A stretch of 64,000 nt of DNA from Microbacterium esteraromaticum (lineage in GTDB: Bacteria; Actinomycetota; Actinomycetes; Actinomycetales; Microbacteriaceae), in NCBI RefSeq assembly GCF_016907315.1, contig NZ_JAFBBS010000001.1, positions 1 to 64,000 on the forward strand. Direction: 5' to 3'. The notes beneath the pieces were generated by a model. That model was not told the origin of the DNA, searched no databases, and was given only the letters and a program-made list of their open reading frames with translations. Of this stretch, positions 40,438 to 49,208 are shown piece by piece. Position numbers and translations under genes: made by a program. Position 1 is the stretch's first letter. Every line of letters begins with the position of its first letter.

Positions 40438-40449
40438 GCGCCCAGCTTA
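40438..40449 (-). promoter_or_regulatory. Predicted leaderless promoter of the acyl-CoA ligase
   Basis: Minus strand: TAAGCT (40444-40449), GGGCGC, then GTG 40437; a 6-base gap. Confidence 0.5.
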
Positions 40450-40472
40450 CGTGGCCCTGCCCCGCGCTCTCG

Positions 40473-40484
40473 TAGACTGGAGCG
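40473..40484 (+). promoter_or_regulatory. Predicted leaderless promoter of gatCAB
   Basis: TAGACT (40473-40478), GGAGCG, then GTG 40485. Its -35 region must overlap the divergent ligase promoter 23 bp away. Confidence 0.55.
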
Positions 40485-40784
40485 GTGTCTGAAATCACCC
40501 CTGATCTTGTGCGCCATCTCGGCGTGCTCGCGCGCATCCAGCTGTCCGACGACGAGGTGACTCAGCTGACAGGTCAGCTCGATGCCATCGTCGACAACAT
40601 CGCCAAGGTGTCGGAGGTCGCGACGCCCGACGTCGTGGCGACCAGCCACCCGATCGCGATGAGCAACGTCTTCCGACCCGACGAGGTCGGACAGACGCTG
40701 ACCCTCGAGCAGACCCTGCAGAACGCGCCGGACGCCGCCGACGGCCGCTTCCGCGTCACCGCGATCCTGGGAGAAGAGCAGTGA
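40485..40784 (+). CDS. gatC: Asp-tRNA(Asn)/Glu-tRNA(Gln) amidotransferase subunit C
   Basis: Small scaffold subunit of GatCAB, which converts mischarged Glu-tRNA(Gln) and Asp-tRNA(Asn) to the correct amide forms. The 99-residue product shows [20 protein letters not shown] and [15 protein letters not shown], typical of GatC, and the C-terminal [16 protein letters not shown] 40485 starts it, and the stop overlaps gatA by 4 bases (GTGA). The window thus implies that this organism makes Gln-tRNA and/or Asn-tRNA by the indirect route. Confidence 0.96.
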   Translation: MSEITPDLVRHLGVLARIQLSDDEVTQLTGQLDAIVDNIAKVSEVATPDVVATSHPIAMSNVFRPDEVGQTLTLEQTLQNAPDAADGRFRVTAILGEEQ

Positions 40785-42298
40785 GCGACATCATCCGGCT
40801 GACCGCCGCCGATCTGGGCGAGAAGATCGCCGCCGGTGAGATCTCGAGTGTCGAGGCGACTCAGGCTCACCTCGATCGGATCGCCACCGTCGACGGCGAC
40901 GTGCACGCCTTCCTGCACGTGAGCGAGCACGCGCTCTCCGCAGCCGCCGACATCGATGCCCGGCGTGCGGCGGGGGAGCAGCTCGGCCCGATCGCGGGCG
41001 TTCCGCTCGCGGTCAAGGACGTGCTGGTAACCACCGACATGCCCTCCACGAGCGGATCGAAGATCCTCGAGGGCTACATGTCGCCCTTCGACGCCACGGT
41101 CGTCGCTCGCTCGCGAGCCGCAGGGCTGATCCCCCTCGGCAAGACCAACATGGATGAGTTCGCCATGGGCTCGTCGACCGAGCACTCCGCCTACGGGCCG
41201 ACGCGCAACCCTTGGGATCTCGACCGCATCCCCGGTGGCTCGGGAGGAGGGTCCGCCGCGGCTGTGGCTGCGTTCGAGGCGCCTCTCGCGCTCGGCTCCG
41301 ACACCGGCGGCTCGATCCGCCAGCCTGCGCACGTGACGGGCACCGTCGGCATCAAGCCCACCTACGGCGGCGTCAGCCGCTACGGCGCGATCGCGCTGGC
41401 ATCTAGCCTCGACCAGGTCGGTCCCGTAACCCGCACCGTGCTCGACGCCGGTCTGCTGCACGACGTGATCGGCGGGCACGACCCGAAGGACTCGACGTCG
41501 CTCGCGAAGCAGTGGCCGTCGTTCGCGGAGGCCGCGCGCGAGGGCGCAAGCGGGCAGGTGCTCAAGGGGCTCAAGGTCGGCGTCATCAAGGAGCTGCCGG
41601 ACTCGGGCTTCCAGGAGGGCGTCGTCGCGTCGTTCCGCGAGTCGCTCGCGATGATGGAGGCGCAGGGGGCCGAGATCGTCGAGATCTCGGCGCCGCACTT
41701 CGAGTACGGAGTCGCCGCCTACTACCTCATCCTTCCCGCCGAGGCCTCCAGCAACCTCGCGAAGTTCGACTCGGTGCGCTTCGGGCTGCGGGTCACACCC
41801 GAGGGCGGCGCGACCGTCGAGGACGTCATGTCGGCGACCCGTCAGGCCGGGTTCGGGCCCGAGGTCAAGCGACGCATCATCCTCGGCACGTACGCCCTCT
41901 CGGCGGGACACTACGACGCCTACTACGGCAGCGCGCAGAAGGTGCGCACGCTCATCCAGCGGGACTTCGATCAGGCGTTCGCGCAGGTCGACGTCATCGC
42001 CACGCCGTCCGCGCCGACCACGGCGTTCAAGATCGGCGAGAAGATCGACGACCCGCTGCAGATGTATCTCAACGACCTGACCACGATCCCGGCGAACCTC
42101 GCCGGAGTCCCGGGCATCTCGATCCCGTCCGGCCTCGCGGCCGAGGACGGGCTCCCGGTCGGCATCCAGTTCCTCGCGCCCGCGCACGAGGACGCTCGTC
42201 TGTATCGCGTCGGCGCGGCTCTCGAGGCCGCGCTCGTCGACTCGTGGGGCGCGCCTCTGCTCGCCCGTGCTCCGCAGCTGCTGGGAGGAACCCGCTGA
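40781..42298 (+). CDS. gatA: Asp-tRNA(Asn)/Glu-tRNA(Gln) amidotransferase subunit A
   Basis: Glutaminase subunit that releases ammonia and channels it to GatB. The 505-residue amidase-signature protein has the Ser-cisSer-Lys triad region: lysine in [15 protein letters not shown], then [13 protein letters not shown] and [12 protein letters not shown] with the nucleophilic serine. The length matches GatA. It starts at GTG 40781 inside the gatC stop and its TGA shares one base with gatB ATG. Confidence 0.97.
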   Translation: MSDIIRLTAADLGEKIAAGEISSVEATQAHLDRIATVDGDVHAFLHVSEHALSAAADIDARRAAGEQLGPIAGVPLAVKDVLVTTDMPSTSGSKILEGYMSPFDATVVARSRAAGLIPLGKTNMDEFAMGSSTEHSAYGPTRNPWDLDRIPGGSGGGSAAAVAAFEAPLALGSDTGGSIRQPAHVTGTVGIKPTYGGVSRYGAIALASSLDQVGPVTRTVLDAGLLHDVIGGHDPKDSTSLAKQWPSFAEAAREGASGQVLKGLKVGVIKELPDSGFQEGVVASFRESLAMMEAQGAEIVEISAPHFEYGVAAYYLILPAEASSNLAKFDSVRFGLRVTPEGGATVEDVMSATRQAGFGPEVKRRIILGTYALSAGHYDAYYGSAQKVRTLIQRDFDQAFAQVDVIATPSAPTTAFKIGEKIDDPLQMYLNDLTTIPANLAGVPGISIPSGLAAEDGLPVGIQFLAPAHEDARLYRVGAALEAALVDSWGAPLLARAPQLLGGTR

Positions 42299-43812
42299 TG
42301 GCCACCGCCAAGCTCATGGACTTCGACAAGGCCCTCGAACTGTTCGAGCCCGTGCTCGGCTTCGAGGTGCACGTCGAGCTGAACACCCGCACGAAGATGT
42401 TCTCCGATGCGCCGAACCCGGCGAACGACGAGTTCCACGGCGCGGAGCCGAACACGCTCATCGCCCCGGTCGACCTGGGCCTGCCGGGCTCGCTCCCCGT
42501 GGTGAACGAGAAGGCCGTGCGCTCGTCTATCAGCCTCGGCCTCGCGCTCGGCTGCTCGATCGCCGAGTCGAGCCGCTTCGCGCGCAAGAACTACTTCTAC
42601 CCCGACCTCGGCAAGAACTATCAGATCTCGCAGTACGACGAGCCGATCGCGTTCGAGGGGTCGGTCGAGGTCGAGCTCGAGGACGGAACGCTCGTCACCA
42701 TCCCCGTCGAGCGCGCGCACATGGAGGAGGACGCGGGCAAGCTCACGCACATGGGAGGCGCCACCGGCCGCATCCAGGGTGCCGAGTACTCGCTGGTCGA
42801 CTACAACCGCGCCGGTGTGCCGCTCGTCGAGATCGTCACCAAGCCGATCTTCGGAGCCGAGCACCGTGCACCCGAGTACGCGAAGGCGTACATCGCCGCC
42901 ATCCGCGACATCGTCCGCGGCCTGGGCATCTCCGAAGCGCGTCTCGAGCGAGGCAACCTGCGGTGCGACGCGAACGTCTCGCTTCGCCCCCGCGGTCAGG
43001 AGAAGCTCGGCACACGCACCGAGACGAAGAACGTCAACTCGATGCGTTCCGTCGAGCGCGCGGTGCGCTATGAGATCCAGCGCCAGGCGGCGATCCTCGC
43101 AGACGGCGGCACGATCACCCAGGAGACGCGTCACTGGCACGAGGACACGGGTACGACCTCCCCGGGGCGTCCGAAGTCTGATGCCGATGACTACCGCTAC
43201 TTCCCCGAGCCCGACCTGCTGCCCGTGCAGCCGACGCGCGAAGTGGTGGAGGAGCTGCGTGCCGCGCTTCCCGAGCAGCCGGTCGCCCGCCGCCGTCGGC
43301 TGAAGGCGGAGTGGGGCTTCACCGACCTGGAGTTCCAGGACGTGCGCAACGGCGGCCTGATCGACGAGGTCGAGGCGACGATCGCCGCCGGCGCCGCACC
43401 CGCGACCGCGCGCAAGTGGTGGACAGGTGAGATCACGCGCATCGCCAACGCGCAGGAGCGCGACGCTGCGGGTCTCATCGCTCCGGCCGACGTCGCCGCG
43501 CTGCAGGGTCTGGTCGATGCAGGCACACTGACCGACAAGCTCGCTCGGCAGGTTCTCGAGGGCGTCATCGCCGGTGAGGGTTCGCCGCAGGAGATCATCG
43601 ACGCACGCGGCCTCGCCGTCGTCTCGGACGATGGTGCGCTGATCGCCGCCATCGACGACGCCTTCGCTGCGCAGCCGGACGTGCTGGCGAAGATCAAGGA
43701 CGGCAAGGTGCAGGCTGCCGGCGCTGTCATCGGCGCAGTGATGAAGGCGATGAAGGGTCAGGCCGACGCCGCGCGGGTGCGCGAGCTGATTCTCGAGCGC
43801 GCCGCGCAGTGA
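42298..43812 (+). CDS. gatB: Asp-tRNA(Asn)/Glu-tRNA(Gln) amidotransferase subunit B
   Basis: Binds the mischarged tRNA and performs the ATP-dependent amide transfer. The 504-residue product begins at ATG 42298, with [48 protein letters not shown] and [10 protein letters not shown] in the catalytic cradle, and a C-terminal YqeY-like helical domain ending [18 protein letters not shown]. It completes the gatCAB operon and is followed by a hairpin terminator. Confidence 0.98.
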   Translation: MATAKLMDFDKALELFEPVLGFEVHVELNTRTKMFSDAPNPANDEFHGAEPNTLIAPVDLGLPGSLPVVNEKAVRSSISLGLALGCSIAESSRFARKNYFYPDLGKNYQISQYDEPIAFEGSVEVELEDGTLVTIPVERAHMEEDAGKLTHMGGATGRIQGAEYSLVDYNRAGVPLVEIVTKPIFGAEHRAPEYAKAYIAAIRDIVRGLGISEARLERGNLRCDANVSLRPRGQEKLGTRTETKNVNSMRSVERAVRYEIQRQAAILADGGTITQETRHWHEDTGTTSPGRPKSDADDYRYFPEPDLLPVQPTREVVEELRAALPEQPVARRRRLKAEWGFTDLEFQDVRNGGLIDEVEATIAAGAAPATARKWWTGEITRIANAQERDAAGLIAPADVAALQGLVDAGTLTDKLARQVLEGVIAGEGSPQEIIDARGLAVVSDDGALIAAIDDAFAAQPDVLAKIKDGKVQAAGAVIGAVMKAMKGQADAARVRELILERAAQ

Positions 43813-43818
43813 CCTCTA

Positions 43819-43849
43819 CGGTGCCACCGGCACGATGTCGGTGGCACCG
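43819..43849 (+). terminator. Hairpin terminator after gatB
   Basis: CGGTGCCACCG, 9-base loop, CGGTGGCACCG: an 11-bp perfect stem 6 bases past the gatB stop and directly before the dinB promoter. Confidence 0.75.
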
Positions 43850-43851
43850 GT

Positions 43852-43863
43852 CAGGATGGATGC
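43852..43863 (+). promoter_or_regulatory. Predicted leaderless promoter of dinB
   Basis: CAGGAT (43852-43857), GGATGC, then ATG 43864. The -35 region falls inside the gatB terminator hairpin. Confidence 0.45.
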
Positions 43864-45123
43864 ATGGGACGCGGTGACGGATCCGGTCGCATCGTCTCGC
43901 CCGAGGGCGCGGACGACAGCGGCACCGGCATCCTGCATGTCGACATGGACGCGTTCTACGCGGCAGTCGAGGTGCTGCACGACCCGTCGCTGCGCGGCCT
44001 TCCGCTGATCATCGGCGGTCGTGACGGGCGCTCGGTGGTCTCCAGCGCGTCGTACGAGGCGCGCCGGTTCGGCGTGCGCAGCGCCATGCCCGTCGGTCAG
44101 GCTCTCAGACTGTGCCCGACGGCTCGGGTGGTGCCGCCGGATTTCACGCGCTATCAAGCGGTGTCGGCCCAGGTCATGGAGATCTTCCAGAGCATCACAC
44201 CGCTCGTCGAGCCTCTGTCGATCGACGAGGCATTCCTCGACGTACGCGGCGTGCGCCGGCTGTGGGGGAGTCCGGGCGAGATCGCCGCTCTCATCCGTCG
44301 ACGGGTGCGCGATGAGGTCGGCATCACCTGCAGCGTCGGGGTCGCTGCCACGAAGCACGTCGCGAAGATGGCATCCACCGTCTCCAAACCAGACGGGATG
44401 CTGGTGGTGCCGGCCACGCGCACGCAGGAGTTCCTCGATCCGCGCCCGGTCGGGGCGATGTGGGGCGTCGGTCCGAAGGCAGCGGAGGCGCTGGAGCGTC
44501 GGGGGATCCGGCTGATCCGTGACGTCCGCGAGGCGCCGCCGGAAGCGCTCGAACGCGCGGTCGGTCCTGCGCTGGGCCAGAGGATGCAGGAGCTCGCTCG
44601 AGGTCTCGATCCACGGTCGGTCCAGACGGAGAGGGTCGAGAAGAGCATCGGTCACGAGGAGACGTTCGATCGCGATATCGCGGACCTCGATCTGCTGCGA
44701 TCGGAGCTTCTGCGCCTGGCCGATAGGGTCGGAGCCAGGCTGCGATCTGCCGGATGGCATGCCGGTGCGGTGTCGATCAAGATCCGCTTCGCCGACTTCA
44801 GCACCATCAGCCGCACGGTCTCGCTGCCCGAGCCGACCGATGTCGGACAGCGCATAGGGGAGACCGCGATCGGCCTGTTCGGGCAGATCGAGCGCCGCGA
44901 TCCGGTGCGTCTGGTCGGCGTGCGCGCCGAGAAGCTGCGATCGGCCGGGGCGTCTGCGATGGCGCTCTGGGACGACGACGAGGATCAGCGACGGCTGGAG
45001 GGCACGCTCGACGACGCACGTGCACGGTTCGGCGTAGGGATGATCACCCGCGCACGGCATGTCGGCGGGTCCGATCGTCGCGGTGCCGACGCAGTGCAAC
45101 CGCGGCCGTTCGGACGGGAATGA
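43864..45123 (+). CDS. dinB: DNA polymerase IV (Y family)
   Basis: Low-fidelity translesion polymerase. The 419-residue product has the palm motif LHVDMDAFYAAVE (metal aspartate near residue 27), SSASYEARRFGVRSAMP, the catalytic pair SIDEAFLDV, GVAATKHVAKMAS and the little-finger domain up to about residue 360. The first 20 residues (GRGDGSGRIVSPEGADDSG) are an unconserved leader, and the last 60 lack an obvious sliding-clamp peptide, though QPRPFGRE ends the protein. No LexA-type box is visible upstream, so damage control is not supported. Confidence 0.95.
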   Translation: MGRGDGSGRIVSPEGADDSGTGILHVDMDAFYAAVEVLHDPSLRGLPLIIGGRDGRSVVSSASYEARRFGVRSAMPVGQALRLCPTARVVPPDFTRYQAVSAQVMEIFQSITPLVEPLSIDEAFLDVRGVRRLWGSPGEIAALIRRRVRDEVGITCSVGVAATKHVAKMASTVSKPDGMLVVPATRTQEFLDPRPVGAMWGVGPKAAEALERRGIRLIRDVREAPPEALERAVGPALGQRMQELARGLDPRSVQTERVEKSIGHEETFDRDIADLDLLRSELLRLADRVGARLRSAGWHAGAVSIKIRFADFSTISRTVSLPEPTDVGQRIGETAIGLFGQIERRDPVRLVGVRAEKLRSAGASAMALWDDDEDQRRLEGTLDDARARFGVGMITRARHVGGSDRRGADAVQPRPFGRE

Positions 45124-45141
45124 CCCCGTCTGCGGTTCGGA

Positions 45142-45153
45142 TAGCGTGGAGCC
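45142..45153 (+). promoter_or_regulatory. Predicted leaderless promoter of the 45154 P-loop gene
   Basis: TAGCGT (45142-45147), GGAGCC, then ATG 45154; a 6-base gap. Confidence 0.45.
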
Positions 45154-45738
45154 ATGCCGAGTGCGACCTCCCCTGATCCCTTCGGCGAGGGCCTGACGGC
45201 TGCGACCGTGCGCATCTGCGATGCGGTCACCGCTGTATCCGCATCGAACCCGGTCGTGGTGATCGACGGGCGAAGCGGAGCAGGCAAGAGCAGCCTCGCC
45301 GCGCGCGTCGCGCGTGCGTGGCCGCTCAGCACGCCCGTGCAGCTCCTCGCACTCGATTCGCTGTATCCGGGCTGGGACGGGCTCGAGCGCGGCGCCGATA
45401 TCGCGCGCGAGAACGTGCTGCGTCCGCACGGCAGGGGCCTGATCGGCATCTGGCGTCGCTGGGACTGGGAACTGGGGGAGGAAGCCGAAGCCCATGCGGT
45501 CGATCCGGCGCTCGGTCTGATCGTCGAGGGATGCGGAGCACTCACGCTCGCATCGGCAGCGCTGGCCGATGTCACCGTATGGGTGGACGGCCCGAGCGCG
45601 TCACGACGCCAGCGCGCGCTCGATCGGGACGGCGACGGGTTCCGCCGTCACTGGGATATGTGGGCCGCCCAGGAGGATGCGCATATCATGCGTCATGAAC
45701 CGCAGCGTCTCGCTCGCGTGAGCGTGCTCACCCCGTAG
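45154..45738 (+). CDS. P-loop kinase-like ATP-binding protein (uridine kinase fold)
   Basis: A 194-residue protein with Walker A GRSGAGKS at residues 39-46, a DSLYPGWDGLERGAD segment after strand 2 as in uridine kinase-like proteins, WRRWDWELGEEAE, and a Walker B-like GLIVEGCGAL. The C-terminus has DRDGDGFRRHWDMWAAQEDAH. The substrate is unknown; a small-molecule or nucleoside kinase is likely from the fold. It ends inside the 3' end of the convergent DUF2017 gene (11-base overlap). Confidence 0.82.
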   Translation: MPSATSPDPFGEGLTAATVRICDAVTAVSASNPVVVIDGRSGAGKSSLAARVARAWPLSTPVQLLALDSLYPGWDGLERGADIARENVLRPHGRGLIGIWRRWDWELGEEAEAHAVDPALGLIVEGCGALTLASAALADVTVWVDGPSASRRQRALDRDGDGFRRHWDMWAAQEDAHIMRHEPQRLARVSVLTP

Positions 45739-46228
45739 GGTTCTCGTCCGCGGCGTCGACTGCGTCTGCTCGCTGGATGAGATCCTCCAGGCGGTAGCCG
45801 AGCCAGTCGTAGACGTGGAAGCGAGGGTCGTCCGCGTCATGGTGGTCGTCGCTGACGACCCCGAGCCTGGATGCGACGACGAGCCGGATCGCCGTGAGAG
45901 TGCGCAGCCATGGATCGATGTGCCCGGGTGGCACCTCGACCTCGTGGGGCGTCAGCATGTCGCGCGAGTCCTCGTCGTCGGCGTCGAACTCGTGCAGATC
46001 GTCGCGCATCACGATGGCGTCGCTGCGACGGCGGTCGAACAGCTCGCTCTCGGTGCCACGGCGGAACTCCGACGCCGCCGCATCGTCTCCTGGATAGGCG
46101 ACGGGAGCAAGCCGCAGGAGCGCCGGGTCAGCGCCGTCACGCGGCCCTTCGACCAGCCCGAGGAACTCGTCGAGCAGATGCAGCAGGTTGCGTCCTTCGA
46201 TCCAGGCGATCGAGATCGTGACCGTCAC
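45728..46228 (-). CDS. DUF2017 family protein
   Basis: A 166-residue actinobacterial conserved protein. The translation from GTG 46228 (in the clpS stop, GTGA) begins with [23 protein letters not shown] and has an acidic middle ([17 protein letters not shown]), [22 protein letters not shown] and [13 protein letters not shown]. Its function is unknown. It is always seen near clpS in actinobacteria, so a role with the Clp protease adaptor is plausible (inference from neighbourhood). Confidence 0.88.
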   Translation of the reverse strand: MTVTISIAWIEGRNLLHLLDEFLGLVEGPRDGADPALLRLAPVAYPGDDAAASEFRRGTESELFDRRRSDAIVMRDDLHEFDADDEDSRDMLTPHEVEVPPGHIDPWLRTLTAIRLVVASRLGVVSDDHHDADDPRFHVYDWLGYRLEDLIQRADAVDAADENPTG

Positions 46229-46527
46229 AGCGGCACCTGCCTGACCGTCGCCCACAGACCGAATTCATGCATCGCGCGGGCGTGCACCTCCATGGTCTCC
46301 CTCGGGCCGGTGGCGACGACTGCGTGCCCTTCGTTGTGCACAGCGAGCATGAGAGCGGTCGCCTGCTGCTCGGGATAGCCGAAGTAGCGACGGAACACCC
46401 GCACGACATAGCTCATGAGGTTGACGGGATCGTCCCACACAACCAGCTGCCATGGCACCAGCGGTGCGGCGGAGAGATGCTCAGCGAGCTGTTCGTCGAG
46501 CAGGGGAGCGGACGCCGGGATGCTCAT
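46225..46527 (-). CDS. clpS: ATP-dependent Clp protease adaptor ClpS
   Basis: Delivers N-degron substrates to the ClpA/ClpC unfoldase. The 100-residue product from ATG 46527 keeps the ClpS fold: [17 protein letters not shown], where the DDPVN part forms the N-degron pocket, then [19 protein letters not shown] and [14 protein letters not shown] [13 protein letters not shown]. It overlaps its neighbours on both sides by 4 bases, in the order zincin-clpS-DUF2017. Confidence 0.96.
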   Translation of the reverse strand: MSIPASAPLLDEQLAEHLSAAPLVPWQLVVWDDPVNLMSYVVRVFRRYFGYPEQQATALMLAVHNEGHAVVATGPRETMEVHARAMHEFGLWATVRQVPL

Positions 46528-46952
46528 GCCCACCCCAGCTCGTGCAGCTGCTCGTCGTCGATGCCGTAGAAGTGGGCGATCTCGTGCACGAGAGTGGTGT
46601 GCACCTCGTCGCGCAGCTCGCCCTCGTCGGCACACGCACCGAGGTGCGCTCGGCGGTAGACGATGATGCGATCGGGCAGCTCGCCCATGCCGTACTGTCC
46701 CCGTTCGGTCAGCGCGAAGCCCTCGTAGAGGCCGAAGAGATCGCCGCCGTCTTCTGGTTCGTCCTCGACCACGAAGATCACGTTGTCGAGTCCCTCGACC
46801 ATGTCGTCGGGGAGCCTGTCGAGCTCGTCGACCACGAGCCTCTCGAAGGCCTCAGCATCCATCTCCATGCCTGCAGCGGCCTCTTCGGCGCCGGAGGCGA
46901 TGGCGACCTGTGCCAGGTCGCCATCCGAAACGGGGTGATCGAGCGAGGACAT
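46524..46952 (-). CDS. Zincin-like metallopeptidase family protein
   Basis: A 142-residue small metallopeptidase-like protein with HExxH at residues 123-127 ([21 protein letters not shown]); D132 or E134 may be the third zinc ligand. The rest ([16 protein letters not shown], then [13 protein letters not shown] and [10 protein letters not shown]) fits the DUF1025/zincin family. Activity has not been shown for most members. It opens the operon with clpS and DUF2017. Its ATG has TAGCAT 6 bases upstream. Confidence 0.9.
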   Translation of the reverse strand: MSSLDHPVSDGDLAQVAIASGAEEAAAGMEMDAEAFERLVVDELDRLPDDMVEGLDNVIFVVEDEPEDGGDLFGLYEGFALTERGQYGMGELPDRIIVYRRAHLGACADEGELRDEVHTTLVHEIAHFYGIDDEQLHELGWA

Positions 46953-46964
46953 ACGTCGATGCTA
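46953..46964 (-). promoter_or_regulatory. Predicted leaderless promoter of the zincin-clpS-DUF2017 operon
   Basis: Minus strand: TAGCAT (46959-46964), CGACGT, then ATG 46952; a 6-base gap. Confidence 0.5.
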
Positions 46965-47011
46965 TCGAGAGCGTGCATGCAGCGCCGGGGAATCCCCGCG
47001 ACCGCAACCGG

Positions 47012-47083
47012 TGCCCCCTGCAGGATTCGAACCTGCGACCAACGGATTAGAAAGCCGATGCTCTTCCTCTGAGCTAAGGAGGC
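47012..47083 (-). tRNA. tRNA-Arg (anticodon UCU), weak anticodon stem
   Basis: The 72-nt cloverleaf has acceptor GCCTCCT with AGGGGGC, D stem GCTC/GAGC, T arm GCAGG-TTCGAAT-CCTGC and discriminator A; the next bases give CC but not CCA. The anticodon loop is TTTCTAA, anticodon TCT, with T33 and A37 normal. The anticodon stem TCGGC over TCCGT has only three Watson-Crick pairs (28-42, 29-41, 30-40), with T-T at 27-43 and C-T at 31-39. It would read AGA, a rare codon at this GC content. Confidence 0.9.
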
Positions 47084-47119
47084 GTACTGACTCAAGATTA
47101 CCGTGTCGGGCGCCGTCGC

Positions 47120-47131
47120 TAGGATCGGATC
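47120..47131 (+). promoter_or_regulatory. Predicted leaderless promoter of orn
   Basis: TAGGAT (47120-47125), CGGATC, then ATG 47132; TTACCG lies 16 bases before the hexamer. Confidence 0.5.
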
Positions 47132-47758
47132 ATGGTTTCTGCGACAGAGAACGACAGGCTCGTCTGGATCGACTGCGAGATGACGGGCCTCGACCTCTCG
47201 GTCGACGAACTCGTCGAGATCGCCGTCGTCGTCACCGACTTCGAGCTGAACCCCATCGACCCCGGATTCCAGATCGTCATCAAGCCAGGCGATGCGGCGC
47301 TCGCGAACATGAACGACTTCGTCACCAACATGCACCGGACCTCAGGGTTGATCGACGAGATCCCCGCCGGTGTGAGCCTCGCCGAGGCCCAAGAGCAGAC
47401 CCTGGCCTACATCAAGCGCTTCGTGCCGCAGGAGCGCAAGGCGCCACTCGCGGGCAACACGATCGGCACCGATCGGATGTTCCTCGCCAAGTACATGCAG
47501 GACGTCGACCAGTACCTGCACTACCGAAACGTCGACGTGTCGAGCGTCAAGGAACTTGCGCGGCGCTGGTACCCGCGGGTCTTCTTCCAGGCGCCCGAGA
47601 AGAACGGCGGGCACCGCGCACTCGCAGACATCCTCGAGTCGATCCGCGAGCTGCGTTACTACCGTTCCGCGGTGTTCATCGATGCCCCTGGACCCTCGTC
47701 AGAGCAGGCCCGCGACATCGCGTCCCGCACCGTGTCAGAGTTCACTCCGAACATGTAA
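47132..47758 (+). CDS. orn: Oligoribonuclease
   Basis: Degrades dinucleotides and very short RNAs, including pGpG from c-di-GMP turnover. The 208-residue product has the DEDDh motifs: D14 and E16 in VWIDCEMTGLD, FVTNMHRTSG, and NGGHRALADILESIRELRYYR with the last acidic and His residues. The length matches the family. It lies between tRNA-Arg (opposite strand) and tRNA-His. Confidence 0.97.
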   Translation: MVSATENDRLVWIDCEMTGLDLSVDELVEIAVVVTDFELNPIDPGFQIVIKPGDAALANMNDFVTNMHRTSGLIDEIPAGVSLAEAQEQTLAYIKRFVPQERKAPLAGNTIGTDRMFLAKYMQDVDQYLHYRNVDVSSVKELARRWYPRVFFQAPEKNGGHRALADILESIRELRYYRSAVFIDAPGPSSEQARDIASRTVSEFTPNM

Positions 47759-47794
47759 TAGACTTATCGAGTTGCCCGCTCCGGCAGGCGCATG

Positions 47795-47867
47795 GTGGGT
47801 ATAGCTCAGCTGGTAGAGCACCGCGTTGTGGTCGCGGGGGTCGCGGGTTCAAGCCCCGTTACTCACC
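47795..47867 (+). tRNA. tRNA-His (anticodon GUG)
   Basis: The cloverleaf has acceptor GTGGGTA with TACTCAC, D arm GCTC/GAGC, anticodon arm CCGCG-TTGTGGT-CGCGG (GTG), T arm GCGGG-TTCAAGC-CCCGT and discriminator C73. A G at 47794 can give the extra G-1 needed by HisRS, and CCA is encoded at 47868-47870. Confidence 0.97.
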
Positions 47868-47872
47868 CCAGA

Positions 47873-47906
47873 GAAGGTCCCGGATCCTGAAGGTTCCGGG
47901 ACCTTC
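47873..47906 (+). terminator. Rho-independent terminator after tRNA-His
   Basis: GAAGGTCCCGGA with its 12-base complement, a 10-base loop, then CGCTTTTC. It begins 3 bases after the encoded CCA. Confidence 0.9.
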
Positions 47907-47970
47907 GCTTTTCATGTCTCGTCGTGCATGCCGCGTCGTTCGCTCCACCCGCGGGCGCCGATCTCGCGTG

Positions 47971-48234
47971 TCAGTGGCGCAGCGACGCCACGGCATCGTC
48001 TGGATCCCAGAACTCGCCGACCAGGACGAACGCGCCGGATGCCAGGTGCAGCCGCTCGGCGCGGTAGCGGATGCCGAGGGGATCGGCGATCACGCGCAGG
48101 TGACCGCGTATCGTCCCGCGGGCGTCGACGACGCGCCACAGGTGATCTCCGGCTCGGTCGAGATGCTCCGAGCGGCTGCGCAGGGTCGGCGTCTCCCAGA
48201 GGAGCGCGGGGTGTGCCGTGGTGAGCGAGGTCAT
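47971..48234 (-). CDS. Small hypothetical protein
   Basis: An 87-residue protein with no family I recognise. From ATG 48234 (AAGGAG 5-7 bases upstream) it reads as an antiparallel-strand pattern: EHLDRAGDHLWRVVDARG, then IRGHLRVIADPLGIRYRAER and GAFVLVGEFWDPDDAV. No signal peptide, helix-rich region or Cys pair is present. It is divergent from the alpha/beta hydrolase, so the 65-base gap holds both promoters. The clear ribosome site and coding character make it a probable real gene. Confidence 0.72.
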   Translation of the reverse strand: MTSLTTAHPALLWETPTLRSRSEHLDRAGDHLWRVVDARGTIRGHLRVIADPLGIRYRAERLHLASGAFVLVGEFWDPDDAVASLRH

Positions 48235-48286
48235 GATGTCTCCTTCCTGATTCGAACATATGAACGGCCACCGACATTCCTTCCCG

Positions 48287-48299
48287 TAGACTCGGAGGC
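48287..48299 (+). promoter_or_regulatory. Predicted leaderless promoter of the alpha/beta hydrolase
   Basis: TAGACT (48287-48292), CGGAGGC, then ATG 48300; a 7-base gap. Confidence 0.5.
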
Positions 48300-49208
48300 A
48301 TGCCCGCTCCATCCCCGTACGCAGCTCGTCTCGCCGCGGTCCCGGTCGAGCGCCGAGAGGTCGAGGTGCTCGGATCGACGACGGCGTACTGGGTCTACGG
48401 TGAGCCGGATACGGCGGCGGACGCCCCGACGATCATCGCCGTGCACGGTTTCCGCGGTGAGCACCATGGCCTCGAGCCCGTCGTGGCATACCTGCCTGGC
48501 ATCCGGATCATCTCGCCCGACCTTCCCGGCTTCGGCGAGACGCCACCGGTGCCAGGGCGTGAGCATGATCTCGGGCTCTACGCGGGCTGGCTATGCGAGT
48601 TCGCCCGCGCTGTGGCGCCGGGAGCGATCATCCTCGGCCACTCGTTCGGGTCGATCGTCTCGTCAGCGGCCGTCGCCAGCGGGCTCGAGACGCCGCGCCT
48701 CATCCTGATCAACCCGATCGGCGCGCCTGCGCTGGAGGGCCCGAAGGGAGTGCTCACCCGGATCGCGGTGCTGTACTACTCCCTGGGCGCACGCCTGCCG
48801 GAGCGCCTCGGAACGGCTCTGCTGCGGCATCCGCTCACCGTTCGCGTGATGAGCATCGCGATGGCGAAGACCCGCGACCCCAGGCTGCGACGCTTCATCC
48901 ACGATCAGCACGACACCTACTTCTCGCGCTTCGCCGACCGCGAGGTGCTGCACGACGCGTTCGTGACCAGCGTGTCGCATGACGTCCGCGCCTTCGCGGG
49001 CGTGATCGACGTGCCGACCCTGCTGATCGCCGCGCAGCGAGACGACATCACTCCGATCGAGGCCGAGCGCCGGCTGGCGATGATGTTCCCGAACGCCGAG
49101 CTCGTCGAGATCGCAGAGGTCGGCCACCTCATCCATTACGAGACGCCGGCGGAGGCAGCAGGAGCGATCCGCCGGTTCCTCAGGCTTCCCGTCGCGCGAG
49201 GCCGATGA
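48300..49208 (+). CDS. Alpha/beta hydrolase
   Basis: A 302-residue alpha/beta-hydrolase-fold protein: oxyanion HGFRGEHHG early, nucleophile S115 in LGHSFGSIV, an aspartate in AAQRDDITPIEAE and the histidine in VGHLIHYETP complete the catalytic triad. No signal peptide is present, so it is cytosolic. The substrate cannot be told; the short cap region (LYYSLGARLPERLG) resembles ester or C-C hydrolases. Its 3' end overlaps the convergent Lrp-type gene by 29 bases. Confidence 0.9.
   Translation: MPAPSPYAARLAAVPVERREVEVLGSTTAYWVYGEPDTAADAPTIIAVHGFRGEHHGLEPVVAYLPGIRIISPDLPGFGETPPVPGREHDLGLYAGWLCEFARAVAPGAIILGHSFGSIVSSAAVASGLETPRLILINPIGAPALEGPKGVLTRIAVLYYSLGARLPERLGTALLRHPLTVRVMSIAMAKTRDPRLRRFIHDQHDTYFSRFADREVLHDAFVTSVSHDVRAFAGVIDVPTLLIAAQRDDITPIEAERRLAMMFPNAELVEIAEVGHLIHYETPAEAAGAIRRFLRLPVARGR

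Noticed and set aside
43800..43863. LexA box before dinB
   Set aside because: No GAAC-N4-GTTC-like sequence is visible; the only symmetric element is the gatB terminator.
47012..47083. tRNA-Arg as a pseudogene
   Set aside because: All other arms and the anticodon loop are intact, so it is annotated as a tRNA with a weak stem and reported as a finding instead.
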